Positions 25,127-34,999 of a DNA stretch of 64,000 nucleotides are shown in pieces. Made by a program: the position numbers and the translations under genes. Source of the DNA: Pseudacidovorax intermedius (GTDB taxonomy: Bacteria > Pseudomonadota > Gammaproteobacteria > Burkholderiales > Burkholderiaceae_C); assembly GCF_003350475.1 (NCBI RefSeq), contig NZ_QQAV01000009.1:124001-188000 (forward strand). Reading direction: 5' to 3'. Within the stretch, counting starts at the first letter, position 1; each line of letters begins with the position of its first letter. The notes under the pieces are model-generated. The model was not told the DNA's origin. It made no database searches and worked only from the letters and a program-made list of their open reading frames with translations.

Positions 25127-26451
25127 ATCGCCCGCGGCTGATGCGCTCGCTTCGGGCCCGGCTGCTGGCCTTTCTGCTGGCGGCCATCGTGCTGGCCGGT
25201 GGCATCCAGGCCGCCGTGACCTATCGCACCGTGCTGCGCGAGGCCGATGCCATCTTCGACTACCACATGCAGCAGATGGCGCTGTCGCTGCGCTCCGGCC
25301 TGCCACCCAGCGCTGCCGTGAGTGGTCTCGGTCCCTCGGAGCAGAACTTCGACTTCGTCGTGCAGGTGTGGACGCAGGACGGCCAGCGCATCTTCGAATC
25401 CGCCGACGAGGCGCTGCTGCCGCAACTGGCCGTGCTGGGCTTCGCCGAGGTGAATGCGCGCGGCACCACCTACCGCGTGCTGTCGATGCAGACGCGCGGC
25501 CTGGTCATTCAGGTGGCGCAGGACATGGCAGCGCGGCGGCAGATGGCCGGCAGCCTCGCCTTGCGCACCGTCGCCCCCGTGGCGCTGATGGCGCCGCTGC
25601 TGATGCTGGTCGTGTGGTGGGTGGTGAGCGGCTCCCTGGCGCCGGTCTCGCGGGTGCGCAGCCAGGTGGCCTCGCGGCAGCCCGACGACCTGTCGCCCGT
25701 GGGCGAGGAAGGCCTGCCCGAGGAAGTGCGTCCGCTGGTCGCCGAACTCAACCTGCTCTTCGAGCGCGTGCGGCGGGCCTTCGACGCGCAGAAGCATTTC
25801 GTGGCCGATGCCGCGCACGAGCTGCGCTCGCCGCTGGCGGCGCTCAAGCTGCAGGTGCAGTTGTTGCGCCGCGCCAGCGATCCGGCGGCGCATGAGCAGG
25901 CTGTGCAGCGCCTGGCCGCCGGCATCGACCGGGCGACGCGGCTGGTGGAGCAGTTGCTGACGCTGGCACGCAACGAGGCCCATGCCGCGGCCGGCGGCGA
26001 GGCCGTGCCGGTGGACCTGGCAGCGCTGGCTCGCGAGGCGATCGCAGATGCGTTGCCCGTCGCCGAATCCCGCCGCATCGACCTGGGTCTGGCGCGCGCC
26101 GACGCCGTCAGCGTGGCGGGCCATGTGGACGCGCTGCGCATCCTGCTGCGCAACCTGGTGGACAACGCCGTCAAGTACACGCCTGAAGGCGGGCGCGTGG
26201 ACGTGACCGTGCAACAGAACGAGGACGGCGGCGCGGCGCTGATGGTCGAGGACTCGGGACCCGGCCTGGCCGAGTCGGACCGGGAGCGGGTCTGGGACCG
26301 TTTCTATCGTGCCCCGGACGCCGGTGCGTCGGGCAGCGGATTGGGGCTGGCCATCGTTCGCTCGGTCGCGCAACTCCATGGCGCGGAGCTGGCGCTGGAC
26401 CGCTCGGCCACGCTGGGCGGGCTGCGCGTGCGGGTGCAGTTTCGAGGCTGA
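25123..26451 (+). CDS. Sensor histidine kinase (QseC/TctE-like)
   Basis: A 442-residue membrane kinase. Transmembrane helix 1 is near residues 8-30 and helix 2 near 147-168, enclosing a periplasmic 2CSK_N-type sensor region of about 115 residues. Then a short linker, the HisKA dimerisation helix with H232 in ADAAHELRSPLAALK, and the ATPase domain with N box LVDNAVKYTPEG, DSGPG and GSGLGLAIV. Start ATG 25123 overlaps the regulator stop. TctE-type kinases often sense carboxylates, but no tctCBA transporter is adjacent; the signal is unknown. Confidence 0.93.
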   Translation: MNRPRLMRSLRARLLAFLLAAIVLAGGIQAAVTYRTVLREADAIFDYHMQQMALSLRSGLPPSAAVSGLGPSEQNFDFVVQVWTQDGQRIFESADEALLPQLAVLGFAEVNARGTTYRVLSMQTRGLVIQVAQDMAARRQMAGSLALRTVAPVALMAPLLMLVVWWVVSGSLAPVSRVRSQVASRQPDDLSPVGEEGLPEEVRPLVAELNLLFERVRRAFDAQKHFVADAAHELRSPLAALKLQVQLLRRASDPAAHEQAVQRLAAGIDRATRLVEQLLTLARNEAHAAAGGEAVPVDLAALAREAIADALPVAESRRIDLGLARADAVSVAGHVDALRILLRNLVDNAVKYTPEGGRVDVTVQQNEDGGAALMVEDSGPGLAESDRERVWDRFYRAPDAGASGSGLGLAIVRSVAQLHGAELALDRSATLGGLRVRVQFRG

Positions 26452-26510
26452 TCGAGGCCGCCACGCCGCAGGCACGAGTTGCCCGTCTCTGACCTCCGTG
26501 AACGAAGAGT

Positions 26511-27341
26511 TCAGCCCTTTCCGGTCGCATCCGGTCGAGCGGGCTTGGCGGGGCTGAGCCGGTCGAGGCGCAGTCGTTGCCGGTCATCCGAGATCAGTCG
26601 GGCTGCCATGAAGACAGCGCCGACGCACGCCAGTCCGCCCGCCCCCGTGAGCAGCAGAAGAAGAACGATCTGGTACTTCGCCGCGTCGATGGGATCCATT
26701 CCTGCAAGCAGCTGTCCGGTCATGATGCCGGGCAGGGTGATGATGCCGGCGGCCGACATCTGGTTGATGATCGGAATGATCCCGCGTCGGACGGACGTGC
26801 GAACCAGCTCCTGCAATGCCGTCTTCATGGGCAGGCCGAGCGCCAGCTGGGCCTCGACACCGGGCCGGTGCAGGGCGATGCCGTCGAAGAAGGTGTCCAG
26901 TCCCAGGCTGGCTGCATTGAGCACGCTTCCCAGCACGATGCCCAGGAGCGGGATCGCATAGCGCGGGTCATGCCAGGGGTTCGGCCGGATCGCGGTGAGC
27001 AACGCCAGCACCACGGTGGCCGCGCTGGATATTGCCACCGTGGCGGCGGCGATACCGAAGTTGCCTCCGTTCGACAGCCGCCAGCTTGGCCTGGCCGCCA
27101 CCTCGCGTGCAGCGGCGGCGACCATGACGAAGGCGACCAGCGCGGTCGCCAGTGGGGATTGCGTCTGGAACACGAGCCTCAACACCCAGCCCACCAGCAG
27201 CAGCTGCACCGCCATGCGCATGGCGGCCCAGAGCATCTGCCGGTGCACGCGTAGCTGAAGCAGCAGCGACAGGGCCGCATTGACAAGCGCAAGCAGCGCA
27301 GCAAGGGCGATGTCGGTGAAATGGAGGTGGATGACGTTCAT
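26511..27341 (-). CDS. fetB: FetB-like ABC transporter permease (iron export type)
   Basis: A 276-residue integral membrane protein of the YbbM/FetB family with about seven hydrophobic segments and the conserved stretches RYAIPLLGIVLGSVLNAASLGLD and MSAAGIITLPGIMTGQLLAGMDP. In E. coli FetAB exports iron and protects against oxidative stress. Start ATG 27341 overlaps the stop of the ATPase gene (ATGA), so the two are coupled. Convergent with the histidine kinase gene, 59 nt apart. The exported metal is not provable from sequence. Confidence 0.87.
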   Translation of the reverse strand: MNVIHLHFTDIALAALLALVNAALSLLLQLRVHRQMLWAAMRMAVQLLLVGWVLRLVFQTQSPLATALVAFVMVAAAAREVAARPSWRLSNGGNFGIAAATVAISSAATVVLALLTAIRPNPWHDPRYAIPLLGIVLGSVLNAASLGLDTFFDGIALHRPGVEAQLALGLPMKTALQELVRTSVRRGIIPIINQMSAAGIITLPGIMTGQLLAGMDPIDAAKYQIVLLLLLTGAGGLACVGAVFMAARLISDDRQRLRLDRLSPAKPARPDATGKG

Positions 27342-27955
27342 GACGCTGACACGCGACCGCCGTCGACCACCAGCGAGCGCGCTGCCACCCGGTGGGCCTG
27401 CTCGTCCGAGTGTGTCACCCAGAGGATCGCCAGCCCCTGCGTGCATTGCCCATGCAGCAGGTCCTCATAGGCCTGCGTCGATTCGGAATCCAGTGCGGCC
27501 GTGGGCTCGTCCAGCAGCAGCACGGCAGGGTCACGGGCCAGTGAGCGCAGGAGCGCCAATCGCTGCCGTTCGCCGGTGGACAAGCGGAGAACCTCGGCGT
27601 CGAGCGATGTCTGCGGCAGGCCCAGTGCCTCGACCATCGTCGCGATACGCAAGCGCTGAGCGGCGTCGAAATGGTCACCCACCGTGGGTGCCCACCAGGC
27701 CGGCTCCGCCGACTGGTAGATCACTCGACGGCGCCATTGGGGCCCGCTGAACTGCTCCCGTGGCTGGCCGTCCAGCTCGACGGTGCCGCCGTTCGAGGGA
27801 TCGAGGTCGGCGATCAGACGCAGCAGGACCGATTTGCCGGAGCCGGAGCGCCCCCTGATCGCGACACATTCGCCGCGCTCGAGCTGGAATGCGTGGGGGC
27901 CAGAGCGTGGCGATTGAAGATTTCGGACCACTAGCCGGGGTGGGATTGTCTGCAT
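27338..27955 (-). CDS. fetA: FetA-like ABC transporter ATPase
   Basis: A 205-residue ATPase with Walker A GRSGSGKSVLL, signature LSTGERQRLALLRSLA, Walker B AVLLLDEPTAALD and H-loop WVTHSDEQ. The signature reads LSTGE rather than LSGGQ, as tolerated in YbbL/FetA proteins. Start ATG 27955 (MQTIPPRLVV) is chosen because family similarity begins there; a longer frame to 28096 exists but looks non-coding. It is slightly shorter than E. coli FetA. Coupled to fetB by a 4-nt overlap. Confidence 0.85.
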   Translation of the reverse strand: MQTIPPRLVVRNLQSPRSGPHAFQLERGECVAIRGRSGSGKSVLLRLIADLDPSNGGTVELDGQPREQFSGPQWRRRVIYQSAEPAWWAPTVGDHFDAAQRLRIATMVEALGLPQTSLDAEVLRLSTGERQRLALLRSLARDPAVLLLDEPTAALDSESTQAYEDLLHGQCTQGLAILWVTHSDEQAHRVAARSLVVDGGRVSAS

Positions 27956-28408
27956 CCGCTGCGCGCTCGCTTCGAGATGCACGCCATGGTAAGGCGGCTC
28001 AGGCCAGGACCCCGGGACCTCGGTGTCGGACTGCTGAGGGCATCGGCGCTGGTAAGGAGTGCTTCTGGCCATGACGCTGCAATGGGATTCCGGCATCTAC
28101 AATCCGGGCCCTTTGGGCCGTGGCCCCGATGGGCTCGATCCGGGAGTCGCTCGGGCCTTCCGCCAAAGCCAGAGCGCGAGCCGCATCAGCCAGACTCGAT
28201 GGTGGCCCCAAATACCCCGGCGTGCCCGATCTGAAGTGCCACTGATGGCGGGCCGACAGGGCTTCATCTTGATGCGTCCGCCCTCGGCCCGCTGTGGGCC
28301 GTGCGCTGCAACCCAGCGCGCCGAGTAGGCCGCATGGCGCTCTGTGCCCGTTCCCTTGGCTCGGCGCGGGCCCGACAACACGCGTGTAGCCACATACCAG
28401 TCCTGACC
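27956..28408. other. Intergenic region between fetA and rimO without a recognisable gene
   Basis: About 450 nt between divergent genes. Open frames cross it on both strands (for example minus 27999-28448), but their translations show no domain, no ribosome site and low-complexity Arg/Pro/Ser content. Seen: TACAAT at 28098-28103, a possible -10 toward rimO, and a small hairpin CGGCCC-N5-GGGCCG at 28285-28301. The region looks non-coding; decayed coding sequence is possible. Confidence 0.5.
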
Positions 28409-29797
28409 ATGAACACCCCAACGATGACCGACGAGCCGAAGCGCGCACCCAGCGTGGGCTTCATCTCTCTCGGCTGCCCCAAGGCGCTGACCGATTCCGA
28501 GCTGATCCTCACCCAGCTCAGCGCCGAGGGCTACCAGACCTCCAAGACCTTCCAGGGCGCCGATCTGGTGATCGTCAATACCTGCGGCTTCATCGACGAT
28601 GCGGTCAAGGAAAGCCTGGACACCATCGGCGAGGCGCTGGCCGAGAACGGCCGTGTGATCGTCACCGGCTGCCTGGGCGCCAAGAGCGGCGACGGCGGCG
28701 GCAACCTGGTGCGCGAGCTGCATCCTGCTGTGCTGGCGGTGACGGGCCCGCATGCCACGCAGGAGGTCATGGATGCGGTCCACGCCAACCTGCCCAAGCC
28801 GCACGACCCCTTCATCGATTTGATTCCGCCCGCCGGCATCAAGCTCACGCCCCGCCACTACGCGTACCTGAAGATCAGCGAAGGCTGCAACCACCGCTGC
28901 ACCTTCTGCATCATCCCGTCAATGCGCGGCGATCTGGTGTCGCGGCCCATCGGCGATGTCCTCAAGGAGGCCAAGGCGCTGTTCGAAGGCGGCGTCAAGG
29001 AGTTGCTGGTCATCAGCCAGGACACCTCCGCCTATGGCGTGGACATCAAGTACCGCACCGGCTTCTGGGACGGCAAGCCGGTGCGAACGCGCATGCTCGA
29101 CCTGGTCGCTGCGCTGGGGGATATCGCCGAGCCGTATGGCGCCTGGGTGCGCCTGCATTACGTCTACCCGTATCCGAGCGTGGACGAGGTCATTCCGCTG
29201 ATGGCTCAAGGTCGCGTTCTGCCTTACCTGGATGTGCCGCTGCAGCACAGCCATCCCGACGTGCTGCGGCGCATGAAGCGTCCGGCCAGCGGCGAGAAGA
29301 ATCTGGAGCGCATCGCGCGCTGGCGCGAGATGTGCCCGGAACTGGTCATCCGCAGCACGTTCATCGCCGGTTTCCCGGGTGAGACGGAGGAGGAGTTCGA
29401 GCACCTGCTGGACTTCGTGCGCGCCGCCGGGATCGACCGTGCCGGCTGCTTCGCCTACAGCCCCGTGGATGGCGCCGCCGCCAACGAACTGCCTGGCATG
29501 CTGCCCGAGGCCGAGCGCGAGGCACGTCGTTCGCGCTTCATGGAGGTGGCCGAGGCCGTGTCGGCCGAACGTCTGCAGCGTCGCGTGGGCGCGACCATGC
29601 AGGTGCTGGTCGATTCGGCGCCAGGCCTGGGGCGCAAGGGTGGGGTGGGCCGCAGCTACGCCGACGCGCCCGAGATCGACGGCGTGGTGCGACTGCTGCC
29701 GCCCGAGAAGATCAGTAAGACGATGAAGGTGGGCGAGTTCACCAAGGCGCGCATCGTCGCCGCAGAGGGGCACGATCTGGTGGCGCTCCCCATTTGA
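28409..29797 (+). CDS. rimO: Ribosomal protein S12 methylthiotransferase RimO
   Basis: A 462-residue radical-SAM enzyme that adds a methylthio group to Asp89 of ribosomal protein S12. The N-terminal MTTase domain has its three cluster cysteines in SLGCPKA, NTCGFID and TGCLGA. The radical-SAM motif CX3CX2C is C160/C164/C167 ([13 protein letters not shown]), and a TRAM domain ends the protein (about 395-460). Start ATG 28409 gives MNTPTMTDE; upstream frame has no similarity. A bidirectional terminator at 29852 lies downstream. Confidence 0.95.
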   Translation: MNTPTMTDEPKRAPSVGFISLGCPKALTDSELILTQLSAEGYQTSKTFQGADLVIVNTCGFIDDAVKESLDTIGEALAENGRVIVTGCLGAKSGDGGGNLVRELHPAVLAVTGPHATQEVMDAVHANLPKPHDPFIDLIPPAGIKLTPRHYAYLKISEGCNHRCTFCIIPSMRGDLVSRPIGDVLKEAKALFEGGVKELLVISQDTSAYGVDIKYRTGFWDGKPVRTRMLDLVAALGDIAEPYGAWVRLHYVYPYPSVDEVIPLMAQGRVLPYLDVPLQHSHPDVLRRMKRPASGEKNLERIARWREMCPELVIRSTFIAGFPGETEEEFEHLLDFVRAAGIDRAGCFAYSPVDGAAANELPGMLPEAEREARRSRFMEVAEAVSAERLQRRVGATMQVLVDSAPGLGRKGGVGRSYADAPEIDGVVRLLPPEKISKTMKVGEFTKARIVAAEGHDLVALPI

Positions 29798-29851
29798 GCG
29801 GGAGTGGAGGGGGCCTCGCCGGTCCCATGCCAACGCATCACGCGCAAAAAC

Positions 29852-29879
29852 AAAAAGGCCATCCGAAGATGGCCTTTTT
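29852..29879. terminator. Bidirectional intrinsic terminator (tRNA-Leu copy 1 / rimO)
   Basis: AAAAAGGCCATC-CGAA-GATGGCCTTTTT is a perfect 12-bp stem with A-rich and T-rich outer ends. It can end transcription on the minus strand 10 nt after the first tRNA-Leu and also on the plus strand 55 nt after rimO. Confidence 0.85.
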
Positions 29880-29888
29880 GCTGTGTCT

Positions 29889-29973
<85 letters not shown>

Positions 29974-30024
29974 TCAATATCCATCGCTTTCGCGAGGAAC
30001 ATATCCGTTTCAGGAAAGCCTGCG

Positions 30025-30054
30025 ATCATATCAGCGATCAGGAGAGTTGTGCAA
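30025..30054 (-). promoter_or_regulatory. Sigma-70 promoter of tRNA-Leu copy 1
   Basis: On the minus strand TTGCAC (30049-30054), an 18-nt spacer, then TATGAT (30025-30030). Expected start near 30018 gives a leader of about 45 nt before the tRNA. The same -10 and its flank recur before copy 2, which supports the call. Confidence 0.65.
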
Positions 30055-30145
30055 CTGACTGCCGAAAAATCTTTGCTGCCTGATTCCGGCAGGCGGTCGG
30101 CCGGGAGCCTGGACGCCTGCGGAGCAGCAATGGCTCTCACAAATG

Positions 30146-30176
30146 AAAAAGCCGCCGGGGTTGCCGGCGGCTTTTT
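30146..30176 (-). terminator. Intrinsic terminator of tRNA-Leu copy 2
   Basis: AAAAAGCCGCCGG and CCGGCGGCTTTTT form a 13-bp stem around a 5-nt loop, with a U tract on the minus-strand transcript. It begins 3 nt after the tRNA end, so copy 2 is a separate one-gene transcript. Its stem differs in sequence from the copy 1 terminator. Confidence 0.85.
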
Positions 30177-30178
30177 GT

Positions 30179-30263
<85 letters not shown>

Positions 30264-30305
30264 CAATTTCTGTCGTACCCTAGAGGGGTTAACGTCAAAA
30301 TTTGT

Positions 30306-32621
30306 ATGCGTTTCAGGAAAGAAGGAGATCATATCAAAAATCCCGCAGTTGCCAACCCCTTGTTGGAAGAGTTCGAAGGAACGGTGCAAGGTCACCGTGA
30401 TGGCCATGGTTACGTGCAGCGCGACGACGGGGAAGCCGATGTGTATCTGCCACCGAACGAGATGCGGGCGGTGCTCCACAAGGACCGGGTCAAGGCGCGC
30501 ATCGTGCGCACCGACCGGCGGGGGCGCCCGGAAGGGCGGGTGGTCGAGATCGTGGAGCGCCCTGCGCAGCCCATCATCGGGCGGCTGCTGAACGAAGGAG
30601 GCGTCTGGCTGGTGGCGCCTGAGGACAAGCGCTACGGCCAGGATGTGCTGATTCCCAAGGGCGCCACCGGCACCGCCAAGACGGGCCAGGTGGTCGTGGT
30701 GCAGCTCACCGAGCCGCCAGCCCTGTTCGGTCAGCCTGTGGGTCGCGTGGCCGAGGTGCTGGGCGAGATCGACGACCCCGGCATGGAGATCGAGATCGCG
30801 GTGCGCAAGTATGGCGTGCCCCATGTGTTCTCCGAGGCGTGCCTGGCCGAGGCCAAGGCGCTGCCCGACAAGGTGCGGCCCACTGACCGCCGGCACCGCA
30901 TCGACCTGCGCGACATTCCCCTGTGCACCATCGACGGCGAGGACGCGCGCGACTTCGACGACGCGGTGTACTGCGAGCCCATGAAGATGGGCCGTGGCAA
31001 GACCGCGAAGACCGGCTGGCGCCTGCTGGTCGCCATTGCCGATGTCAGCGCCTATGTGAAGACCGGCTCGCCCATCGACATCGACGCCTACGACCGCGCC
31101 ACCAGCGTGTACTTCCCGCGGCGGGTGATCCCGATGCTGCCGGAGAAGCTGTCGAACGGCCTGTGCTCGCTCAACCCGGACGTCGACCGCCTGTGCATGG
31201 TGTGCGACATGGTGATCACGGCCGAAGGCGAGATCGAGGCCTACCAGTTCTATCCGGCCGTGATGCACAGCCACGCCCGCTTCACCTACACCGAGGTGGC
31301 GGCCATCCTCGCCAACACGCGCGGCCCCGAAGCAGCGCGCCGCAAGGAGCGCGTGCAGGACCTGCTCAACCTGGCGGACGTGTACCGCGCCCTGCTGGCG
31401 CAACGCAGCAAGCGCGGCGCCGTGGACTTCGAAACCACCGAGACGCAGATCGTGTGCGACGAATCCGGCCGCATCGAGAAGATCGTGCCGCGCACGCGCA
31501 ACGAGGCCCACCGGCTGATCGAGGAGGCCATGCTCGCCGCCAACGTCTGCAGTGCCGATTTCATCGCGCAGAGCAAGCACCCGGGCCTGTTCCGCGTGCA
31601 CGAGGGCCCGACGCCCGAGAAGAAGGAGATCCTGCGCAACTACCTGCGGGCCATGGGCGTGGGCATGTCGATCACCGACGAGCCGCATCCCTCCGAGTTC
31701 CAGGCCATCGCCGAAGCGACCAAGGGACGCCCCGATTCGCAGCAGATCCACACCATGCTGCTGCGCTCGATGCAGCAGGCGATCTACACGCCGATCAACA
31801 GCGGCCACTTCGGGCTGGCCTATGACGCCTACACGCACTTCACCAGTCCGATCCGGCGCTATCCGGACCTGCTGGTGCACCGCGTGATCAAGGCGATCCT
31901 CGGCGGCGCGCGCTACCAGCTGCCGGTGCTGCCCACGCCGGGCGAGGCGCATGCCAAGCTGGCCAAGCGGCTCGCCTCGCGCGTGAAGGCGCCGACGCAG
32001 GCGCCGGCCAAGCTGCCTGCGGCGCAGACGAAGGAAACGCAGGCCTGGCAGGCTGCCGGCCTGCACTGCAGCGCCAACGAGCGTCGCGCTGACGAGGCGA
32101 GCCGCGACGTCGAAGCCTGGCTCAAGTGCAAGTACATGCGCGAGCATCTGGGCGAAGAGTTCGGTGGCGTCGTCACGGCGGCCACCACCTTCGGCATCTT
32201 CGTTACGCTGGACGCGATGTATGTCGAGGGCCTGGTGCACATCACCGAGCTGGGCGGCGAGTACTTCAAGTTCGATGAGGCGCGGCAGGAACTGCGCGGC
32301 GAGCGCACCGGCATCCGCTATTCCATCGGCACGCGCGTGCGGGTGCAGGTGAGCCGCGTCGACCTGGATGGCCGCAAGATCGACTTCCGCCTGGTGCGCG
32401 AGGGCGAGGACCTCACCGCCCGCGCCATGCGCGACAAGGGCGTGTCAGCGCAGGGCGTGCCGGTCAAGGCGTCGGAAAAGCGGCAGTCGCGCCAGCGTGC
32501 GGCGTCCAATTCGTCGCGCCACGAAGGCAACCTGCCGGCTTCGCCGATCCAGGCGCTGAAATCGGCCGTCAACAAGGCGGCTGGCAAGATCAAGAAGAAG
32601 CGCCGTCCGCCGCGTCCCTGA
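30306..32621 (+). CDS. rnr: Ribonuclease R
   Basis: A 771-residue 3'-5' exoribonuclease of the RNB family, degrading structured RNA and acting in RNA quality control. Cold-shock-type domains occupy about 20-160. The catalytic RNB domain holds the metal-binding cluster [13 protein letters not shown] near residue 211, and an S1 domain begins at [17 protein letters not shown] (about 618), followed by a basic tail. The N-terminal helix-turn-helix seen in E. coli RNase R is absent. Start ATG 30306 has no ribosome site; AAGGAG at 30323-30328 lies inside the frame, so the true start may be a few codons later. Confidence 0.92.
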   Translation: MRFRKEGDHIKNPAVANPLLEEFEGTVQGHRDGHGYVQRDDGEADVYLPPNEMRAVLHKDRVKARIVRTDRRGRPEGRVVEIVERPAQPIIGRLLNEGGVWLVAPEDKRYGQDVLIPKGATGTAKTGQVVVVQLTEPPALFGQPVGRVAEVLGEIDDPGMEIEIAVRKYGVPHVFSEACLAEAKALPDKVRPTDRRHRIDLRDIPLCTIDGEDARDFDDAVYCEPMKMGRGKTAKTGWRLLVAIADVSAYVKTGSPIDIDAYDRATSVYFPRRVIPMLPEKLSNGLCSLNPDVDRLCMVCDMVITAEGEIEAYQFYPAVMHSHARFTYTEVAAILANTRGPEAARRKERVQDLLNLADVYRALLAQRSKRGAVDFETTETQIVCDESGRIEKIVPRTRNEAHRLIEEAMLAANVCSADFIAQSKHPGLFRVHEGPTPEKKEILRNYLRAMGVGMSITDEPHPSEFQAIAEATKGRPDSQQIHTMLLRSMQQAIYTPINSGHFGLAYDAYTHFTSPIRRYPDLLVHRVIKAILGGARYQLPVLPTPGEAHAKLAKRLASRVKAPTQAPAKLPAAQTKETQAWQAAGLHCSANERRADEASRDVEAWLKCKYMREHLGEEFGGVVTAATTFGIFVTLDAMYVEGLVHITELGGEYFKFDEARQELRGERTGIRYSIGTRVRVQVSRVDLDGRKIDFRLVREGEDLTARAMRDKGVSAQGVPVKASEKRQSRQRAASNSSRHEGNLPASPIQALKSAVNKAAGKIKKKRRPPRP
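30328..30355 (-). promoter_or_regulatory. Sigma-70 promoter of tRNA-Leu copy 2, inside rnr
   Basis: On the minus strand TTGGCA (30350-30355), a 16-nt spacer, then TATGAT (30328-30333), with start near 30321. It overlaps the first codons of rnr, so tRNA-Leu and rnr have overlapping divergent control regions. Confidence 0.6.
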
Positions 32622-32709
32622 GTTTTCCCTTCACCCTGAGACTCCACCCGAAAGGCCATCGGCTTCCTGCATCGTCCCGGCGATGCGGCCGGTGGCCGGG
32701 TTCCTTTCC

Positions 32710-33489
32710 ATGACCGACAAGAGTTCCAATCCTGCGGCCCGCGCGCCGCGCATCGCGATCGTCACTGGCGCCGGCTCCGGCATCGGCCGTGCCTCCGCCC
32801 TGGCCCTGCTGGCGGACGGCTGGAGCGTGGTGCTGGCGGGTCGCCGCCCCGAGCCGCTGGAGGCCGTGACCGACGAGTCCGGCGCGGGCGAGCGTGTCTT
32901 CGCCGTGCCGACCGATGTGACCCAGCCCGACTCGGTGGATGCGCTTTTTGCCGCCACCTTGCAGCGCTATGGCCGGGTCGACCTGCTCTTCAACAATGCC
33001 GGCGTGAGCAACCCGCCCGGTCCTTTCGAGGACTGGACGCCCGAGCAATGGAAGGGCGTCGTCGACATCAACCTCAACGGCATGTTCTATTGCCTACAAC
33101 GCGCCTTCCGCGCCATGCGGGACCAGTCGCCGCGCGGTGGGCGCATCATCAACAACGGGTCCATCTCGGCCCACACGCCGCGGCCCAACTCCATGGCCTA
33201 CACGGCCACCAAGCATGCAGTGGCCGGCCTCACCAAGACGGGTGCGCTCGATGGCCGCAAGTACGACATCGCGGTGGGCCAGGTCGATGTGGGCAACGCG
33301 CTCACCGAGATGGCTGCCAAGTTCCAGCGCGGCGTGCCGCAGGCCAATGGCGAGATCGCGGTCGAGCCGACGATGGACGTCAACGTCGTGGGCCAGTCGG
33401 TGCTCTACATGGCCAATCTGCCGCTGGAGGCCAATGTGCTCTTCCACACGGTGATGGCCACCAAGATGCCGTTCGTCGGTCGCGGCTGA
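32710..33489 (+). CDS. Short-chain dehydrogenase/reductase
   Basis: A 259-residue classical SDR. Nucleotide motif TGAGSGIG is at 19-26, NNAG at about 96, a serine in [11 protein letters not shown] and the YTATK catalytic pair follow. Start ATG 32710 (MTDKSS) is preferred over 32683, which adds nine unrelated residues. Substrate unknown. It stands alone, convergent with the NAD(P)HX repair gene; a small hairpin (33487-33504) spans both stop codons. Confidence 0.87.
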   Translation: MTDKSSNPAARAPRIAIVTGAGSGIGRASALALLADGWSVVLAGRRPEPLEAVTDESGAGERVFAVPTDVTQPDSVDALFAATLQRYGRVDLLFNNAGVSNPPGPFEDWTPEQWKGVVDINLNGMFYCLQRAFRAMRDQSPRGGRIINNGSISAHTPRPNSMAYTATKHAVAGLTKTGALDGRKYDIAVGQVDVGNALTEMAAKFQRGVPQANGEIAVEPTMDVNVVGQSVLYMANLPLEANVLFHTVMATKMPFVGRG

Positions 33490-33501
33490 CGGGCGTGCGC
33501 G

Positions 33502-34971
33502 TCAGGCGGGCGGCGCCAGTCCGAGGCCGGCTTGGCGCGCCAGTTGCGACGCGCTGAACGGACGGTCGGCGGGCCAGCCGTCCGCGGCCGCTCCGTGCCA
33601 CCACACGGCCTGGGTCGCGGCGCTTTGCGGATCGAGGCCGGATGCCAGGGCCGCGCCCACCATGCCGGCCAACACGTCGCCGGTTCCACCGGTGGCCAGC
33701 CGTGCGTTGCCCGTGGGATTGATGCGGGGGCAGTCGTCGGGGCTTGCGATCACCGAGCCGGAGCCCTTGAGCACGACGGTGCAGCCCAAGGCGTGCGCAA
33801 GCTGGCTTGCCGCGGCCAGACGATCCGCCTGCACGGCCTGGGTGTCGGTCTCCAGCAGCCTTGCGGCCTCGAGCGGATGCGGCGTGAGCACGGTGGCCCG
33901 ATGGGCCTGCGCTCGTTTCTGCAGCAGTTCGCGCCAACCCGGGTGGCGCCCGAGTGCGTTGAGGCCATCGGCATCGAGCACCAGCGACTTCGCGCGGGAG
34001 AGCACCTCGGGCAGGAGCGCGTCCACGGCCGTGCCGCCCCCGCACCCGCAGACCACCGTCATCCGGTCAAGCGCCAGTGACCGAGGGTTGCGGCGCATGA
34101 GCGCATCGTCGGCCGCGGGCGAGGGCGCTTCGTCGTCCAGCAGGCCCACGAACACACGGCCTGCGCCCGCATGCAGCGCAGCGGTGGCCGCGAGCCACGC
34201 CGCGCCGGTCATGCCCGGGGCACCACCGATGACCGCGACGTCGCCGAAGCTGCCCTTGTGGCTGTCGTGCGGGCGCGAGGCATGTGCCGGGCGCCCAGGC
34301 AGTCGAGCATCCGGCGGGACACTGGCTCGATCGGCCCCCAGGTCGTAGAACCACACCACATCCGCCGCATCGCGGCCCTGCGCCGTGAACAGGCCGGGCT
34401 TGAGCGTGAGCAGGCTCAGGCAGTGGCGCAGGCCCGGACCTGCAACGCCCGGATCCACCGAAGACTGCCCTGTGTCCGCGTCCAGGCCGCTGGGCAGGTC
34501 GACCGCCAGTACGGGCGCGCCCCTGGTCTGCATGCGGCGCAGGTGATCGCGCATCCGGCCACCGGGCGCTCGCGAGGCGCCCAGGCCAAGCAGCGCGTCG
34601 ACGGCCAGGTCAAAGTGCACGGGCGCCTCAGGGGCGATGGGGATGCCGGCCGCGCACAGACGGTCGAAGGCGTCGCGCGCGTCGGAGGGCAGCCGCTGCG
34701 CGTCCCCGTCGAAGGTGACGGTCACCCGCCGGCCGCGCCGCACCAGTTCGAGGGCCGCCGCGAAGCCGTCGCCGCCGTTGTTGCCGGGGCCGCAGGCGAT
34801 CCAGATGCAGCGCGCGTGCGGGGCCAGGGCCATGGCCAGGCGCGCCGTCGCCGCGCCGGCACGCCGCATGAGCGTGTGCGCAGGAAGGTGGGCGGCAGCG
34901 GCTCGTTCGATACGCCGTGATGCGGCGATGCCGTGCAGCGGATGGGGCAGGGTGAGGTCCAGGCGGTGCAT
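33502..34971 (-). CDS. nnr: Bifunctional NAD(P)HX epimerase / ADP-dependent NAD(P)HX dehydratase
   Basis: A 489-residue fusion repairing hydrated NADH and NADPH. The N-terminal YjeF epimerase domain has GPGNNGGDG at 61-69 and the LGLGASR / DLPSGLDADTG motifs; the C-terminal ribokinase-like dehydratase has SHKGSFGDVAVIGGAPGMTGAA, CGCGGGTAVD and GGTGDVLAGMVGAAL. Start ATG 34971 (MHRLDLTLP) is set by family similarity; the frame is open upstream over the dadA end. It lies 28 nt after dadA on the same strand and is probably co-transcribed. Confidence 0.92.
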   Translation of the reverse strand: MHRLDLTLPHPLHGIAASRRIERAAAAHLPAHTLMRRAGAATARLAMALAPHARCIWIACGPGNNGGDGFAAALELVRRGRRVTVTFDGDAQRLPSDARDAFDRLCAAGIPIAPEAPVHFDLAVDALLGLGASRAPGGRMRDHLRRMQTRGAPVLAVDLPSGLDADTGQSSVDPGVAGPGLRHCLSLLTLKPGLFTAQGRDAADVVWFYDLGADRASVPPDARLPGRPAHASRPHDSHKGSFGDVAVIGGAPGMTGAAWLAATAALHAGAGRVFVGLLDDEAPSPAADDALMRRNPRSLALDRMTVVCGCGGGTAVDALLPEVLSRAKSLVLDADGLNALGRHPGWRELLQKRAQAHRATVLTPHPLEAARLLETDTQAVQADRLAAASQLAHALGCTVVLKGSGSVIASPDDCPRINPTGNARLATGGTGDVLAGMVGAALASGLDPQSAATQAVWWHGAAADGWPADRPFSASQLARQAGLGLAPPA

Positions 34972-34999
34972 GGTGCGAGCATGCCTGAACCCGCGCGGC

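Noticed and set aside
27999-28448. 149-codon minus-strand frame between fetA and rimO
   Set aside because: No recognisable domain, no ribosome site, runs into the rimO coding region; treated as non-coding.
33487-33504. Small hairpin TGACG-N8-CGTCA across both stop codons of the SDR and nnr genes
   Set aside because: Stem is only 5 bp and lacks a T tract on either strand; not convincing as a terminator.
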